This document shows, in pieces, positions 1 to 10,960 of a stretch of 64,000 bases of DNA. Origin of the DNA: Austropuccinia psidii (taxonomy: Eukaryota > Basidiomycota > Pucciniomycetes > Pucciniales > Sphaerophragmiaceae); contig JALGQZ010000001.1 of NCBI GenBank assembly GCA_023105745.1, positions 70,593,991-70,657,990 on the forward strand. Direction: 5' to 3'. The position numbers and the translations under genes are program-made. Every line of letters begins with the position of its first letter. The stretch's first letter is position 1. Below the pieces are notes generated by a model. The model was not told the origin of the DNA and made no database searches. It worked only from the letters and a program-made list of their open reading frames with translations.

Positions 1-1209
1 AATTCATCTTTTCAATAAAAATTTATATTTGTCATTTTTCTTGGAAGTCAATTATACTACAAGAAACAGTTCTTTTTGATAAAATAATAAATCTATTCTT
101 AACTTACAAAAGAGAAAAAAAACCTTTGAAAATAATTATAACTTCAATAAGGAACAGATTCCCTGTGTTAAACCTACCTCATCAATAAATGAAACAATAT
201 TTTCATTTTTGAAAGTAGTCAAACCTTTAATGAATTACTTAAAATATTTCAAACTGAAAACAAAACATATTTTAAATTAAATAAAGTTTGACAATCAAGA
301 TATTTGAAAAATATAATTAAATAAGCTTTAGGTTCCCCTAACTTAAGTCTTCCAAGTCAAAAAATATTCCTTTGAAGCAAAAAAGAAGTCAGTAGATCTT
401 GATGGAGTTTCTTTTTTAATAGATGATTATTTTATAATTTAATTAAATCAACTAAAAAAACAAATGACTTCGTTTGATTAAAACATGCTTCATTTCTATT
501 TTTCACATATATATCTACTGCGATTTCTTGGTCCATCATTTTTAATTCTCTTTAGATTATAAAATTGTGCCAATCAATTGATCTACTAGTATCATTTTTG
601 AGACATGGCACATCGTTTCTTCTCACCTAATCATATAGGTGGTTTCAATTTATGGCTTTCAGTATGGGATTTGACATGTAAATTGAAAAAAAATCCATGG
701 AAATATATGGGTTTGGTTAGGTGATTCAAGCCTAGGGAAATTGAAGAGCTTTCCACGTCCCCAAACCCCTATTTTTGACCATAAAGGTCCAAAATTCTCC
801 CCCCTGGAGGTGTCTCCTCAAACCAATTTCCATTTATTTTTTATTCCATCCAACTCAACTCATTTATTTTACTCCTTAAACCATTTTATCTTTTTTTTTC
901 ATCCATCTCAGCTCATCTCTCATACTCTTTTTTCCACATCCAGTTCAAATTTCCTCTCTCCATAACTTGTACTTCTTATTCCATTACCTTTCAATTCTAT
1001 CATCCCTTTTCTTCCTACAGCTTTGACACATAAATATAAAGCTTTTCAATTCTTCATTTTTGCCTCATTCTCAAAGATTTGATTATATACCTTCCTCCTA
1101 TGTTGTCAGCTGCTCAATCTAAGTTATTCCCTACTGACTATCACTTATCAACACCCAGAAAATCTTAGCATAACCAACAAACCACTCAAGCTTTTAGTGA
1201 CACCACCAC
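1..1209. other. AT-rich DNA with a pyrimidine-rich tract, no gene seen
   Basis: No convincing gene is visible. From about 740 to 1090 the plus strand is strongly pyrimidine-rich and poor in G, with many TC and TTC runs and short A-free stretches. This lies just ahead of the decayed hAT transposase, so it could be that transposon's 5' flank or promoter. An open frame at 741-965 only reads through this tract (rich in S, F, P, H) and looks non-coding. Confidence 0.5.
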
Positions 1210-3251
1210 CACTTCCAAAAACTCTTGAGTTTGGCTATACTTCTCTGAAGTCAATGACCAAATTGTTGAGTGAAATTTTATAAATTTTTCAAAAAATGTT
1301 GTCATAATAAATTAAAGCCTGATAAAAATTGAAGTACCAAGGCCATGACTAAGAATCATGTACACAACCCAAAGATCAACCCAGAAACCAAAAAGAAAAT
1401 TATTGATCAGGTTTTCCAGAATCATAACAGAAAAAAGGTATGCTTTCTATTCAAATACCAGCTATCAAATTTTTGGCTAATTTTATTTTCTTTCACAGGA
1501 ACTTTGGAAACTCTGAAGACCTCCCTTGTCTACTTAATTTAATATTTTGAGGAGCTGTGAAATCTATTGGTTCTTGATATCCTTTTTTTACAAACCGCTC
1601 TAACTGGACACCTATCCAGCATATTTTACTTTAATAAAGAACACATATGCAAAACCATCCTTAAAAGTAGCACTTTTGTCTCCTTCACCACTGATCTTTG
1701 GACCAGTCAAAGTTTCAAATCCTTTATGGAAATCACTTCTCATTTTATTGATTATGATTGATTATAAGCTAAAATACATTCCCTTGAGCCTCACCAATAT
1801 TGAAGGTGAGTTATTTTTTTTTCCATTCTTTCCAGTAGCTGAACATTTAATTCACTTGCCAACAATTTCAAAATCATCCTCCACCAATACAAACTTGAAA
1901 AAAATTAATTTTCATGACCACTGATAATTACTCATCAAATAATTGCATGTCTCAAGAGATAGAACACTTAATACCATTGTTCTCTGCATCCAAAAATGCA
2001 ATTGGATGCATGGTGCACATGATGGTTTGAATGCTCTCTCTCAATAAGGACCTCTCCCATTCAATCAAGAGGATGGTGGCAATAATTCAGGCCCAATGGA
2101 CATAAACAATTTGGTAGATGAGCCAGATGGAGCAAATACCAATTACAATTTAATTATTAATTGCCTCAGTAATCTTGCATCATATATATGGAAAAGCCCT
2201 TGGAGGCATAAAAAATTTATTTGTACAGTCAACCTCATTTATGAAGAAGGCCAAATAAACAAAGAAACTACCCTTTTTTAAAATTTTTGAACCCATTGGA
2301 ATTTGACTTACAATATTTTGGAAAAATAACTATCCCTCAAAGATGCATGAATCCAATATTGCAGCACTGAAAAGATGCAAGTTTATTGCCTTACCCAAAT
2401 TTAATGGGGGAAGGTTTCAGTAAGGGTAAATTTTCTGCCGCCCCTTTGTGAAGTGACCCATCTTATTTGTGGCTCAGCTTATCCCACAATCAATTAGATA
2501 CTACTGTTATATATATTGCTTATCAAACAAATACATCAGGTACATAATTCTTATATCTTGTAGCAATATCTCTGTAATATTTATGATTAATTGCTTTTGA
2601 AATGCTTGTGATCAGTATTATTTCAAGCCAATCAAGCCTTCTGCATTGGCAATGACCATTATGTTGTTGAAGTATCTGAAGCAACTGCTTCTCAAAACAC
2701 CTGTGATATGTGCCTCAATTCTTGACCCCCAATTCAAACTTCAATTCTTCATGAATCATCAAAAAAACCTAGCTTGCTTCAGAATTTTGTCTTCCAAGCT
2801 TGCAGCCATTTTTGATGAAGATGCAAGAAGAAATGTTACCACCAAGAACCTCAATATTTATACAATGAATAGTGATAACCCCATCCCTACGAGCACTGGA
2901 ATGGGGCTGTTTGATGATATGTATTCTCTGGAATCATCTGAGGGAAGAAACCTGGAAAAAGAAATCCAACAATTCTTTTCTGAGCCACCAGAACCCAAAG
3001 AGACAAAAATCCTTCTCTTTTGTAAATCAAGAGGTAAAATTTTTCCTACTCTTGCTCATATGGCACAAAAATATCTTTCCATCCCAGCAACCAGTGCCCC
3101 ATCTGAAAGGGTATTTTTGTGTGGTAGGAAGATACTTACCTACCAGTGTGTTTCACTCTCCAGCATGCATGTGGAACAATTGGTATGTGTCAATTATTGG
3201 GCCAATATGTTCTCACAAATAACGTTTTTTAGTAAGTTTTATGCTCATTGA
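1210..3251 (+). pseudogene. hAT-family transposase, decayed
   Basis: Pieces in several frames line up in order with a hAT transposase (cut-and-paste DNA transposition). Near 1228 a segment starting VWLYF resembles the start of a BED zinc finger but lacks its cysteines. At 1676-1761 the motif FTTDLWTS is followed by ITSHFID, the typical start of the RNase-H-like catalytic fold. Near 2010 IGCMVHMMV matches the family's C/H-hN-L block. At 2690-2750 CASILDPQFKL matches the conserved 'ILDP..K' block. At 3045-3200 the C-terminal dimerisation domain is the best preserved part (YLSIPATSAPSERVF and the hydrophobic helix after it). Stops and frameshifts separate the pieces, so no full protein can be made. 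I could not find terminal inverted repeats or an 8-bp duplication, so the element's ends are unknown. Confidence 0.8.
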
Positions 3252-3460
3252 TGGTGCTAGTTTTTTGGTTTTTATTGCCTTGATCTTTTATGAAATGAGA
3301 ATTGTAATGTGTGGCCTGCAATGGATTCCTTGGATCCCGTACCCCGCTCAAACCGGGTGTGAACTTGAGTTTTTGGTAAAAGTATATGCCCTGTGACCTG
3401 ATCCCATAAAGGTATTCCAGCAGGCTCTTTGGAAAGTCTTTGCGTTGGAGGTAAAAAGCC

Positions 3461-3466
3461 TATAAA
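3461..3466 (+). promoter_or_regulatory. TATA-like box upstream of tRNA-Trp
   Basis: TATAAA lies 31-36 nt before the first base of the tRNA-Trp gene. The second tRNA gene here also has a TATA stretch 40-47 nt upstream. In some fungi (fission yeast is the known case) tRNA transcription uses an upstream TATA. A role here is inferred from position only. Confidence 0.4.
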
Positions 3467-3496
3467 GCAACAGGATGTAGAATACAATTACACGTT

Positions 3497-3591
3497 GACT
3501 CGATGGCGCAATGGTAGCGCGTTCGACTCCAGTGCTTCATCTTGGGTATCTGGCGATCGAAAGGTTCCGTGTTCAAGTCACGTTCGGGTCA
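3497..3591 (+). tRNA. tRNA-Trp (anticodon CCA) with a 23-nt intron
   Basis: A full cloverleaf can be drawn. The acceptor stem is 3497-3503 with 3584-3590 (one G-T pair) and discriminator A at 3591. The D stem GCGC/GCGC is 3506-3509 with 3517-3520. The anticodon stem is 3522-3526 with 3557-3561 and the anticodon CCA is 3529-3531. The T arm is 3567-3583 with loop TTCAAGT. One base after the anticodon, 3533-3555 is an intron in the standard nuclear tRNA position; the spliced tRNA is 72 nt before CCA addition. The internal A and B boxes are intact. A run of five T follows at 3595-3599. One mismatch closes the T stem. The gene looks functional. Confidence 0.93.
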
Positions 3592-3594
3592 TAC

Positions 3595-3599
3595 TTTTT
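3595..3599 (+). terminator. Pol III terminator of tRNA-Trp
   Basis: A run of five T begins four bases after the tRNA 3' end, the usual RNA polymerase III stop signal. Confidence 0.75.
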
Positions 3600-3600
3600 G

Positions 3601-3660
3601 AGCCGAAGACGTTATCCCTGATGCGTCTTGTCCGCCGTTCTTAGGGATCTGCTATCGGCT
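3601..3660. other. nested inverted repeats (possible structured RNA)
   Basis: The segment directly after the tRNA-Trp terminator is about half G+C, well above the surrounding DNA. It contains two nested perfect 6-bp arms: AGCCGA (3601-3606) with TCGGCT (3655-3660), and inside them ATCCCT (3614-3619) with AGGGAT (3643-3648). An alternative short stem AAGACG/CGTCTT also exists inside. This could be a small RNA or simply part of the intergenic space between the tRNA and the 3' end of the citrate synthase gene. No known RNA family was recognised. Confidence 0.35.
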
Positions 3661-3813
3661 ATACCACACTTATGAGGACGAATTAACTCATTTTGCCTTT
3701 TCAATTACGACAAATAAGTCATTTTGATAGTAAAATATCACTTATTGCTGTGGCTTTTTACCAACTTTTGTTACAATTTAAACATGACACAAGTTAAATA
3801 TTGCTGATTATTT

Positions 3814-5984
3814 CTAAAGTTTGGCTCTTGAAGCAGCTTTTTTCCCAGTCCAATCAGCTAAAAAGTGTCTTGCCGAGAAAACGTGCTGCACAGTGCTGGG
3901 TTCTTCTCCATTGTTTTTCTTTGTTCTCTTTTCGATTGGCAGATAATCTCTCTGAGCTGCGCCTACATAAATCTGTCTAGGTCTCCAAATTTTAACACCT
4001 CCTTGCTGATGCTGCATTTGCTTCCAGTGAGCTAACCAACCCACGATTCGAGGCACTGCAAACAAAACTGGATAAAAATCGGTTGGAAAACCTAAAGCCC
4101 GGTAAATTAATCCACTCCAAAAACTACAAAAACCCATGATTGGTTCCATCAGTGTCGGCTAGTCCACCGGATTTTGGTAATTTCAATCGGATGGGGAACC
4201 ATTCAATAAGAGCATAGCAAACTCACTCGACGTTCTAACGATAAATAATTGTAAAGTTATATACATTAAAAAAAATTCTTTTATTGAGGACATTCCAAAA
4301 TGTTTAAGGTAAGCTTACAGGGTAAAGATTTCGAGATTGAAAATATTGATCCTTTAATGCTTGTTCGTGTAGAGCAATAGCTGTATCCAACAGTTTGTCT
4401 TTTCCAGTGACCGCAAATACCTTTAGATACAAACGGGGAGAATGCCATTCATTGGAACTGAACTTTGCCTCTCAATAGATCAAACTGGGTTCAAAGAAAT
4501 CAGTGGACAAACCTCATCAGCCGTTTTTCGAATGATAAAGGACCTTGGATCGGAAGTTTTGTAGACGCGATGTCCAAAGCCACTCAAAACCTCTTTTTTT
4601 TGTTTAACTTGTTCTATGAAATTCGGAACAGAGGATGGGTCACCAATGCGGAGCAACATTCTAATTACTGCTTCATTGGCACCTCCATGAAGTGGGCCGT
4701 AGAGCGCAGCAGTAGATGCTGCTACTGCGCTGTAGGGGTCAACAAGTGTACTCCCAGTTTGAAGCATTGTGGCAGTACCAGCGTTCAACTCCTACCAGCC
4801 CCCAAAAAATTGAATTAAGATAGATTGATTCAGCGATAATTTCTGACTGTACAACAAAAGAACATGGGACTAACATGATCAGCATGTAAAATAAATAAGA
4901 CGTCGAGAGCTTTGGCCACGACAGGATTTGGCTTGTAATTTTCACCTTCGTTTAGGTAATCAAGCATATAAAGGAAAGTTTCTGTGTAAGATCTTCCGAC
5001 CGGAGGGCGATTGAACGCTCGACCCATGCGAATCCGGTAAGCCATTGCAGCGAGAGTAATTGATTTTCCAAGTAAACGGAAGATCTGTGCATCCATCACG
5101 TTACGCGATGCAGGATTTTGAGGGCGAGTGTAAAGAGTTTGACCTTGAAGAGATGGATTGGCTTCTGGGGCAAAGGCCCCAAGTGCGCCCAAGGATGAAA
5201 TGAGAATTGCCATGGGGTGTGCGTCATATCTAAATGCAGAGACTATTTGTTCGAGATCTACATGAACATAAGTATGACGCTAAAAATAAAAACAAAATAT
5301 TGATTAGAAAGCTGGTTTACAAAAAGAAAAGTTCAACGGGCTGACCATGACTTCAGTTTCAAAATACTCAAATTGATCCTTGGTGGGTAGTTCGCCATAG
5401 AGGAGTAAATAGCATACTTCAAGGTAACTACTGCGCTCGGCTAATTGCTCAATAGGATAGCCTCTGGAAATATAGTTTTCAATTGAATGAGCTTTTACGT
5501 AATAGATGCAACCAGGACCCAATGAATTTAATGATCAGACCGACCTGTAACGTAATTTCCCAGCGGTACCATTGATATAAGTGATCTGACTTTGAATCAC
5601 GGCAGTATTCATGAACCTGACCAGATAAGTAATTTAAGGCAAAAAATGAGTGTGAAGAAATGAGTAGTTGAATCAACAGATGTATGAGAAGGTGAGTTTT
5701 CGATGTTTACCCAGGGTCATAAACTCTAAGCCCAGACTCTAGTTCATCCTCCGGACGATTATCTTTGTGTGCACCGGTTGCTTTAATGCCATCGATTGAA
5801 AGTTGTTTGAAAGCAGTAGAAGAGATTGCATTATGACGTATTGGAACTTGAATTGATTTTCCAGTTCGATTATCAACAACTAATGAGAAAGAAATAGCAA
5901 GTCAATAAATATGATGAACCAATTTAAGACAAGTTGAAACTGACCTGTTAGAGATTGATTTGAATCAGCCATTAATTTTCCCAT
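3814..5984 (-). CDS. citrate synthase, peroxisomal type (9 exons, 500 aa)
   Basis: The enzyme condenses acetyl-CoA and oxaloacetate to citrate. Exons on the minus strand: 5984-5945, 5879-5711, 5616-5545, 5463-5346, 5279-4875, 4791-4513, 4420-4319, 4234-4227 and 4123-3814. They sum to 1503 nt including TAG, in frame throughout. All eight introns (65-103 nt) are GT-AG. Family blocks in order are [63 protein letters not shown] (catalytic His303), GFGHRVYK (catalytic His342) and [12 protein letters not shown] (catalytic Asp398). This is the bacterial/plant-peroxisome-like branch rather than the yeast CIT1 branch. The C-terminus is ...SRAKL; AKL fits the PTS1 consensus, and the N-terminus ([10 protein letters not shown]) shows no mitochondrial presequence, so peroxisomal location is inferred. 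A methylcitrate synthase activity cannot be excluded. The start is the first in-frame ATG after an upstream stop; the Met four codons later is an alternative. No lesion is seen. Confidence 0.95.
4227..4234 (-). other. 8-nt microexon of citrate synthase
   Basis: The eight bases AACGTCGA are flanked by an AG acceptor (4236-4235, context GTTAG) and a perfect GTGAGT donor (4226-4221). Joined between exon 7 (ending ...LYP) and exon 9 (starting T TTT TGG) they give N-V-D-F-W-S-G, the block every citrate synthase has here. Skipping the microexon would shift the frame and remove the catalytic Asp, whose codon GA|T is split across the next junction. Confidence 0.92.
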
Positions 5985-6294
5985 ATTTGACTTGAATCCT
6001 AATTCTTTGTTGGGTGACTTGATGCTAGAGCAAGATGATTTGAAGAAGATCGACTTTTTTATATGCTAGGCCCAGATCGAGATAGGGGCCCAGAATCAGA
6101 GAGACGAAGAAGCCTGAAGGTGATTGTTGACCGCTGTGAATAAGTGACGTCATCAATCAGATCAGCGATGGCCTTCTTCGGTTTTCGGCTAGTTGCTGAG
6201 ACTGGAACCCGCACAGTAGCGGGCTTTTCCCGCGGGAAATCCTGACCGGTCCGGGACACGCTCCTCACCCTATCTTTTTTTAAGTGATAATTCT
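5985..6294 (-). promoter_or_regulatory. 5' region of the citrate synthase gene
   Basis: From about 6060 to 6280 base composition is clearly GC-richer than the surroundings, as expected for a promoter/5' UTR in this AT-rich genome. It contains the perfect palindrome TGACGTCA at 6145-6152 (CRE/ATF-type bZIP site) and the 14-bp palindrome TTTCCCGCGGGAAA at 6226-6239. A 69-codon minus-strand ORF (6268-6059) rich in R and S lies in it. It ends in a stop 75 nt before the citrate synthase ATG, in the same gene orientation, and is probably a chance or upstream ORF. Transcription start is not determined. Confidence 0.5.
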
Positions 6295-6297
6295 TAA

Positions 6298-6367
6298 GGC
6301 CCGGTTTACGATTGGGTTTCCAAATAAATTTTGAATTTATTTTGAATTAATTTTTCAAATTTTCAAA
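6298..6367 (+). repeat. left terminal inverted repeat of the Harbinger element
   Basis: It matches the reverse complement of 13811-13880 with about six differences in 70 bp. Two differences near the tip are CG on this side against TG on the other. Confidence 0.92.
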
Positions 6368-6432
6368 TTTATTCTTATTCTATTTTTATTCAAAATTAGT
6401 CCCAAATTCATTTCAAAAATCACAACTATGAT

Positions 6433-7556
6433 TTGAAATTATTTCATTTTTTAATTTTTTTTAAATTGGTTTTGGGTTTGGCAGAATTTTTTTATCAATT
6501 ACTATTTCAAACAAACTCATGGCCAATGTTACCCCCCATTCTCAATTGTCCACATACAAACAAATGTCTTCATCAAATCCTCAATGGGAATCAGACTGAA
6601 CACGAAGACAATGACTCACTTCAAGTGAGCCCAAATCTCACCAATGAAAATATGGAGCCATCAATGGAAGATTGCCATATTATTCAAAATAATTATGAAG
6701 ATTTGCCCAGTCAAACCTCAACTCAAAGACCAAAAAAGCATACCAATGAAGAAGCAAAATTTCATCAACAAAAACTAGAGCATGAACATATGCTTAAGAG
6801 GCAAAAACAGGAAAACAATTGTTTTAATGTGGAAGCACAAAGGCTAAAGCAAGTTGAAAGATGTTTGGCCCAAGAAAGTCATGATTGAATTTGGAAAACT
6901 CATTTTTTTTGGAATGAAGACAGCACACAACAATTATTGGAAATGATGAAATGTTTTCATATTGAATTTGTTAATCTTGACAGTGCAACTTCAGGATTTT
7001 TCCCTTGGGGCCATTTTTTAAAACAAATGAAAATTGTAAACAAGTCTTTCCACAAATAAAGGATTTTTCATTCAAAAAAATTGAAAGGTGATATACAAGG
7101 TAGGTTTTTGATTGGATAATTTCTTAAAAAAAACTAACAATTTTTAAAATTATAAAATATATGAGATTCATGTAATGCCACTGGAGGTGGTTGCATATAT
7201 ATGCAACTGCAGTGTCATCACATGACTATGGAGGTGAGCTAAAAGGAATTATCAATCAAATTCATTACTAATTTGGTTTACTTAAAAGGTATATGAGTTA
7301 CTGAAAGAGATAAGTATAAACAGTTGTGGAACACTTAAAGTTGAAATGGAATTGGGTGATTTTCCTCAAAAAAATATGGAAGAATATGGATCAAGAGCTC
7401 ATGGAGGTACCCATCAAAGGTTTATATGAAAAAGTTGGGCATTTAGGAAGTGAAATTTGGGAATCATTACCAAGAGAGGTAATGAGTGATTGGCCAGAAG
7501 ATCAAGCAAATATTCCAAGTCAACCCGAAGGTATTCAGGCAATGTGAGCCTTGAGG
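6433..7556 (+). pseudogene. Harbinger accessory protein, Myb/SANT-like (tentative)
   Basis: An open frame at 6433-6888 (151 codons) is rich in Q, N, K and E, and its second half (about residues 95-150) looks like a coiled coil. After its stop, the same frame continues with WNEDSTQQLLEMMK and a following W-G-H-F-L-K stretch (to about 7060). This spacing recalls the Myb/SANT or trihelix domains found in PIF/Harbinger accessory proteins. A second open piece at 7326-7547 (WNWVIFLKK ... EIWESLPREV) may be its C-terminal part. The assignment is by position and resemblance only. Stops show it is broken. Confidence 0.4.
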
Positions 7557-9530
7557 TATACTTTACATACCCAAATAGGCCACAATTATCTTAAAAATAA
7601 ATTCTGAACTATGCATAACCCATAAGTCATGCCTAAATTCAAAATTCATCATTTTTGATTTCAGAAAAGATGAATAACTTTTTATTGAGTAGGTAAATCC
7701 ATGTATTTAAAGCCAGATTTGGATTCTACACAAAATTTCACCTACGGTGGCTCAATAGGGTGAATAAGCTCAAATAAACTCTTTGAGGTGGTAATATGGA
7801 AAATACTTCCATACCACATAAAAGATCCATGAAAATTTTTGTGTTTCTCAATTTCACACCAAAGTAATGGGAATGTGAGAAATCCCATGTTACATATACA
7901 CTGAAAATGGTGTTATGCATGTTTGTGGCACTTAATATTATGGTATTCTTACATACACCTTTTGTACACACATAGTGGATATCTCACTTGAAGCCTGAAT
8001 TTCTATTTTGACGTAAAAAATAGTCAAGGGGGACAAAAGACATCAAAGAGAGCCAGGGTACCCAACTTCTGAGGCCTCAGAGGCATGGAAAGCTCCAAAG
8101 CTTGGATCCATGGCTGATCTTGGCCTAATTGGTAAACTAAAACCTTTTGGGAAATTGGTTACCATGTTACAACTACAGTAAATCTGAAGAAAATAGCAAA
8201 TAATCTGCTATTTTGACATGCCAAGGAGGTAAAGAGCAACTTAGACTCCTGTAAACATGTCAATTCTTAATCAATTTCCATGGATAATCCCCAAAAGAGT
8301 AATCAAAACCCTTTTTGGACTAGTATCCATTGATTTACCTCATAGCAACCAGCCATATAGTGCTATTTGCAATTCTACATAGAAATGAGGTAAAAACTTC
8401 AAAAATTCTTTAAAAATACAATTCTTAATTAATCTTTCTAAAAATTCCAGTAACACTTACAAACTTTATAATTCATATAAGAACCAAAAATAATTATAAC
8501 TTTATAAGTAAAATTCAAAGTTTTACTTACAGTCCATTTTTGATGATTCCATGTGAAACACTGAATCTTTGAAATTTCACAGAAAATACACTCTGAGATG
8601 AAATTTCCAATAAAATTGATAATTTTGAGAGATAAATGATTATTTTGGAATAAAAGAAGATTTACCATTGTTACTCCTTTTATTCTTAACCATATTTGGG
8701 TTGGTAGTCATGTAAAAGCTTCAATTAAGTAATTATGATAATCTTATGTGACAACAGATGATGCAATCAATAATCCAAAAAGGTTTATTGTTTTCTCACT
8801 CACTGGTTTTTGAGTTTGCTCCATGGCACACCTCTGTGAGCTGTTTTTGACTTAAAAGAGGCCTCCTCTTGCTGTTTTTTCCAGATTATCACATTATTCA
8901 ATTATACCTTTATTACCAACAAGTAAGTATTAGTTAAACTTTTCTTAAGTGTTTTATTCTTTTAGAATAAATAATAAAGATATTAAAGAATAGAAGTAAA
9001 CTATATATTGTTTTAATCTTGCTATAAAGCAATTTTGATCCTTTAAATCCACAATTATCCATCAAGTTTCTCTACTATTATCTTTCAATAAGTTCTTTGA
9101 AGTATTAGTGAGTATTTTGTTTTAATTCTTAAAGTTTTTCTCTAGTAATAGTTTTTTTAAGGGTTATTTCTATAATTATTCTTGTAAAATATAATTATAT
9201 ATTAAAATAATTTTATTATTAAATTCTTCTTGTAATTGATTCTTGTAGACAATTACTGCTTACAGTTATAATCACTAGTAGTGTATAGCAAGTAAAAGAA
9301 ATGAATAATTAATTAATTATTTAATTGTGGCTATAATAATTTTTACTATTATATTTCATAAGAACAGTCATAGTACTTTTGATTAATAGTAATATTCTCA
9401 ACAGTTTCATAGACACATCTTACAGGAAACTCACCATGTTGCTACCCTCTTGTGCATTGGTTGTCCGCATTCAGTCAGTAACTCATCAAGAATAAGCATG
9501 GGACCACATACATGATTGCAATTTCATGAA
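7557..9530. other. interior of Harbinger element, no gene seen
   Basis: No gene was recognised in this AT-rich stretch. A perfect 14-bp palindrome (TCTGAGGCCTCAGA, 8068-8081) is present. Short ORFs here look random. Confidence 0.4.
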
Positions 9531-10616
9531 TAACATTAAAAATGTTTTGTTGCCATTAATTCTCATGTTGCAGCAAAGGTCCTGAGATTACAAAAGACAG
9601 ATGTTGATGCATGAGCAAGAAGAGGAATGTTGCCTATGGGAAACACAAATATGTGCTGAAGAACATTGAAAAAATGATCAGATGAAAATTTAGGTGATGG
9701 CCATGTTGTCAAAAATGACTGGTATGCCATTGGATGAACCATTGCCTGATTTGCAATTGGGAGAATAATACCTTGGCCTATTTTAGTGAGTGTTTGTTTT
9801 TTGAATACAGAGTAATATGAATTACTTATTGATGATTATATTGCGTGTTTAATCACATTACAATGAACTGAAGTTCAGACATTTCTGGAACAATTTGTCA
9901 AAATCAATATTGGAAAGTCAGAAAAGGTCAAAATGTATTATTGTTTAAGATAATATCTAAAGTCTGTATTTCAATTTTTCTTTTCAAAGGAATATTGTGC
10001 TTGTATTTTACTTTGAAGTTTATAATATTTAAGAAAACAATAGAAAGGTTGTTTATCTGACTTATAATTTACAAAAGCTGTTGGTCCAAAACAAGAATAT
10101 TGTATTGTTGAAAAGATTGCAAAAGAAATCCATAGAAACATAATAAAACATCTAGAGAGTTTTCTTTTCAATATTGTTCAAGAAGCTGAGACATAAAACA
10201 AAAGATTACAGAGATCAAAAACTTATCACACAAAAATTCATATCATTTTAGGAATCTTTTTTGCCTATAGTTATTTAAAGCATAATTCATCGAATTTCAC
10301 CTACATGAGTCCATCACTGTCTTCTTGCAATCTCCAAAATTGCAATGAGCCTAACACAGAGCTCAATAATGATTATTTCAGAGTTTTGCATGAGATTGAG
10401 ACGATGTAAATTAAAAGACAAAAAATCATGCATCATCTGCAACTACTTCCAAGGCAAAATGAGGCTCAAGACAAAGAAATACTTTTGTTACAATGCAACC
10501 TTGACGTGCAAGATCATATAATGAATGACTTAAAAGCCAAAGAATCAAGAAAATTACAAGATTTGGAAACATGTTTATTCAATTTGATGCCTTTATCACC
10601 TCATTGTTGCTTTTAG
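9531..10616 (+). pseudogene. coding-like remnant with coiled-coil character
   Basis: Between stops and shifts, segments near 9595-9760 (MHEQEEECCLWETQI, MTGMPLDEPLPDLQL) and 10350-10616 (62 codons, rich in Q, L, E, K) read like old coding sequence with helical, coiled-coil composition. They lie inside the Harbinger element, so they could be a further part of its accessory gene or a captured fragment. The family is unknown. Confidence 0.25.
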
Positions 10617-10960
10617 GTAGGACTTATCTCGTTTGTATTAAGAAATAATTTCTTTCATTTTAATGATTTTTTAATCTTATATTATCTGCTAATTCATTAG
10701 GTCACATACTCTCATGCTACAATAATTTTTGTGGCTACTTATATTTATTTTCAAAATACTAGTATTCATTTCACAAATTGGTGTCTATTACTAATTGACA
10801 CTACCAATATGTGCTAATTGTAAAATTACTAAACATGTATAATTCCTAGTATAACTCCTATTATTCACCCTACTTTTCTGTATGGCTTAATTCTAGCCCC
10901 TCCTCTCCTCTTGAACTGTTCAGGGATTCCAATTATGTAAAAAAGATCTTTGTTTCCAAT

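Noticed and set aside
661..775. GGGTTTGG / CCAAACCC pair as a hAT terminal repeat
   Set aside because: Both arms are on the same side of the transposase, no matching copy was found beyond 3251, and no 8-bp duplication is visible.
6059..6268. 69-codon R/S-rich ORF upstream of citrate synthase as a separate gene or targeting exon
   Set aside because: It ends in a stop before the citrate synthase start and no clear splice joins it. More likely 5' UTR or promoter.
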